From assembly GCF_025370935.1 (NCBI RefSeq), contig NC_133493.1, forward strand, positions 12,409,970 through 12,473,969: DNA of 64,000 bases, written 5' to 3'. Numbering within the stretch: position 1 is the stretch's first letter; every line of letters starts with the position of its first letter. Of the stretch, positions 63,613-64,000 are shown piece after piece. The DNA comes from Choristoneura fumiferana (lineage: Eukaryota > Arthropoda > Insecta > Lepidoptera > Tortricidae). Under the pieces are notes generated by a model, which worked only from the letters and a program-made list of their open reading frames with translations, was not told the origin of the DNA and ran no database searches. Both the position numbers and the translations under genes were made by a program.

Positions 63613-64000
63613 CCGGGTGTGGCCTGTAATATGAGCAAATAATTAAAGCATAGATCATACTAGTGAAACTGAACAACATTAGTTCAGCGATTTTTAAAAA
63701 TAGTTAGTTTTTTTAATTTTTATTACACTTTTAAGTTTATTCGAAGAAGCAATGTAAAGCAAAATGCTTGATGTTTGTAGCGTGACAGGCGACGTCAGTT
63801 GTGTTCTAGGATGGCGTACATTGATAGCAGTATTTAATTTGTATGAAAAACCCACATGCTCGTTTGCCATCCGGTCGAATAAAAAAAAAAGGAAGATTCA
63901 AAGACTCCATTATTTTTTAAAGTCGCTGAAGTAATGTTGTTCAGATTGATGACGAGGATGTATGTTTTAATTTTTTGCTCGTATTACAGGCCACACTCGG
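63613..64000. mobile_element. Long-TIR element reaching the window edge
   Basis: Left CCGGGTGTGGCCTGTAATAT with GAGCAAATAATTAAA and, about 50 bp in, CTGAACAACATTAGTTCAGC. The inverse forms the last ~90 bases of the window (ATTACAGGCCACACTCGG; GCTGAAGTAATGTTGTTCAG). A poly-A retroposon B fragment (63858-63892) is nested inside. The right target duplication is outside the window. Confidence 0.82.

Overview
This window is eukaryotic and almost certainly from a moth or butterfly (Lepidoptera). It is AT-rich and has no operons. It is packed with retroposon families typical of lepidopteran genomes: two tRNA-headed SINEs with B-boxes, RTE-like LINE 3' ends, Helitron-like repeats ending in CTAGT, and short palindromic MITEs. 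No real tRNA, rRNA or CRISPR locus is visible. All family assignments come from reading the sequence; no database was searched.

Host genes. One convincing host gene lies on the + strand at about 43.5-54.3 kb. It has three exons (43555-43624, 49874-51272, 54186-54282) that join in matching phase into a secreted protein of 521 aa (547 aa from an upstream ATG). The first and last exons carry the two halves of a cysteine pattern resembling a single von Willebrand factor C (SVWC) domain. Between them the middle exon holds about 440 residues of disordered, Tyr/Pro-rich sequence ending near a furin-like RQKR site. The two introns (6.2 and 2.9 kb) are mostly transposon debris. A second, weaker host-exon candidate is on the - strand at about 60.7-60.8 kb, next to a duplicated AP-1-like motif.

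Mobile elements. At 22774-29833 is a full-length BEL/Pao LTR retrotransposon with near-identical 375-bp LTRs, a tRNA-Tyr-like primer site, gag-protease, RT, RNase H and integrase, but several frame breaks in pol. It interrupts a retroposon whose uninterrupted relative lies at 12238-12516. A Ty3/gypsy integrase fragment is at 39495-39848, and a 5'-truncated LINE reverse transcriptase with an (ATT)n tail is at 56917-57827.

Layout. 1-13 kb: repeats only. 13-20 kb: nested DNA elements, including one with 35-bp terminal inverted repeats at 17566-19833 that contains RTE and MITE insertions. 20-22 kb: nested palindromes. 22.7-30 kb: BEL element. 30-43 kb: SINEs, Helitron-like pieces, a TAATC-rich block and the gypsy fragment. 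43.5-54.3 kb: the SVWC-like gene. 54.3-64 kb: intergenic sequence, LINE, SINEs and a long-TIR element running to the window edge. Several nested insertions show their own empty sites, so their boundaries and target duplications can be read directly.
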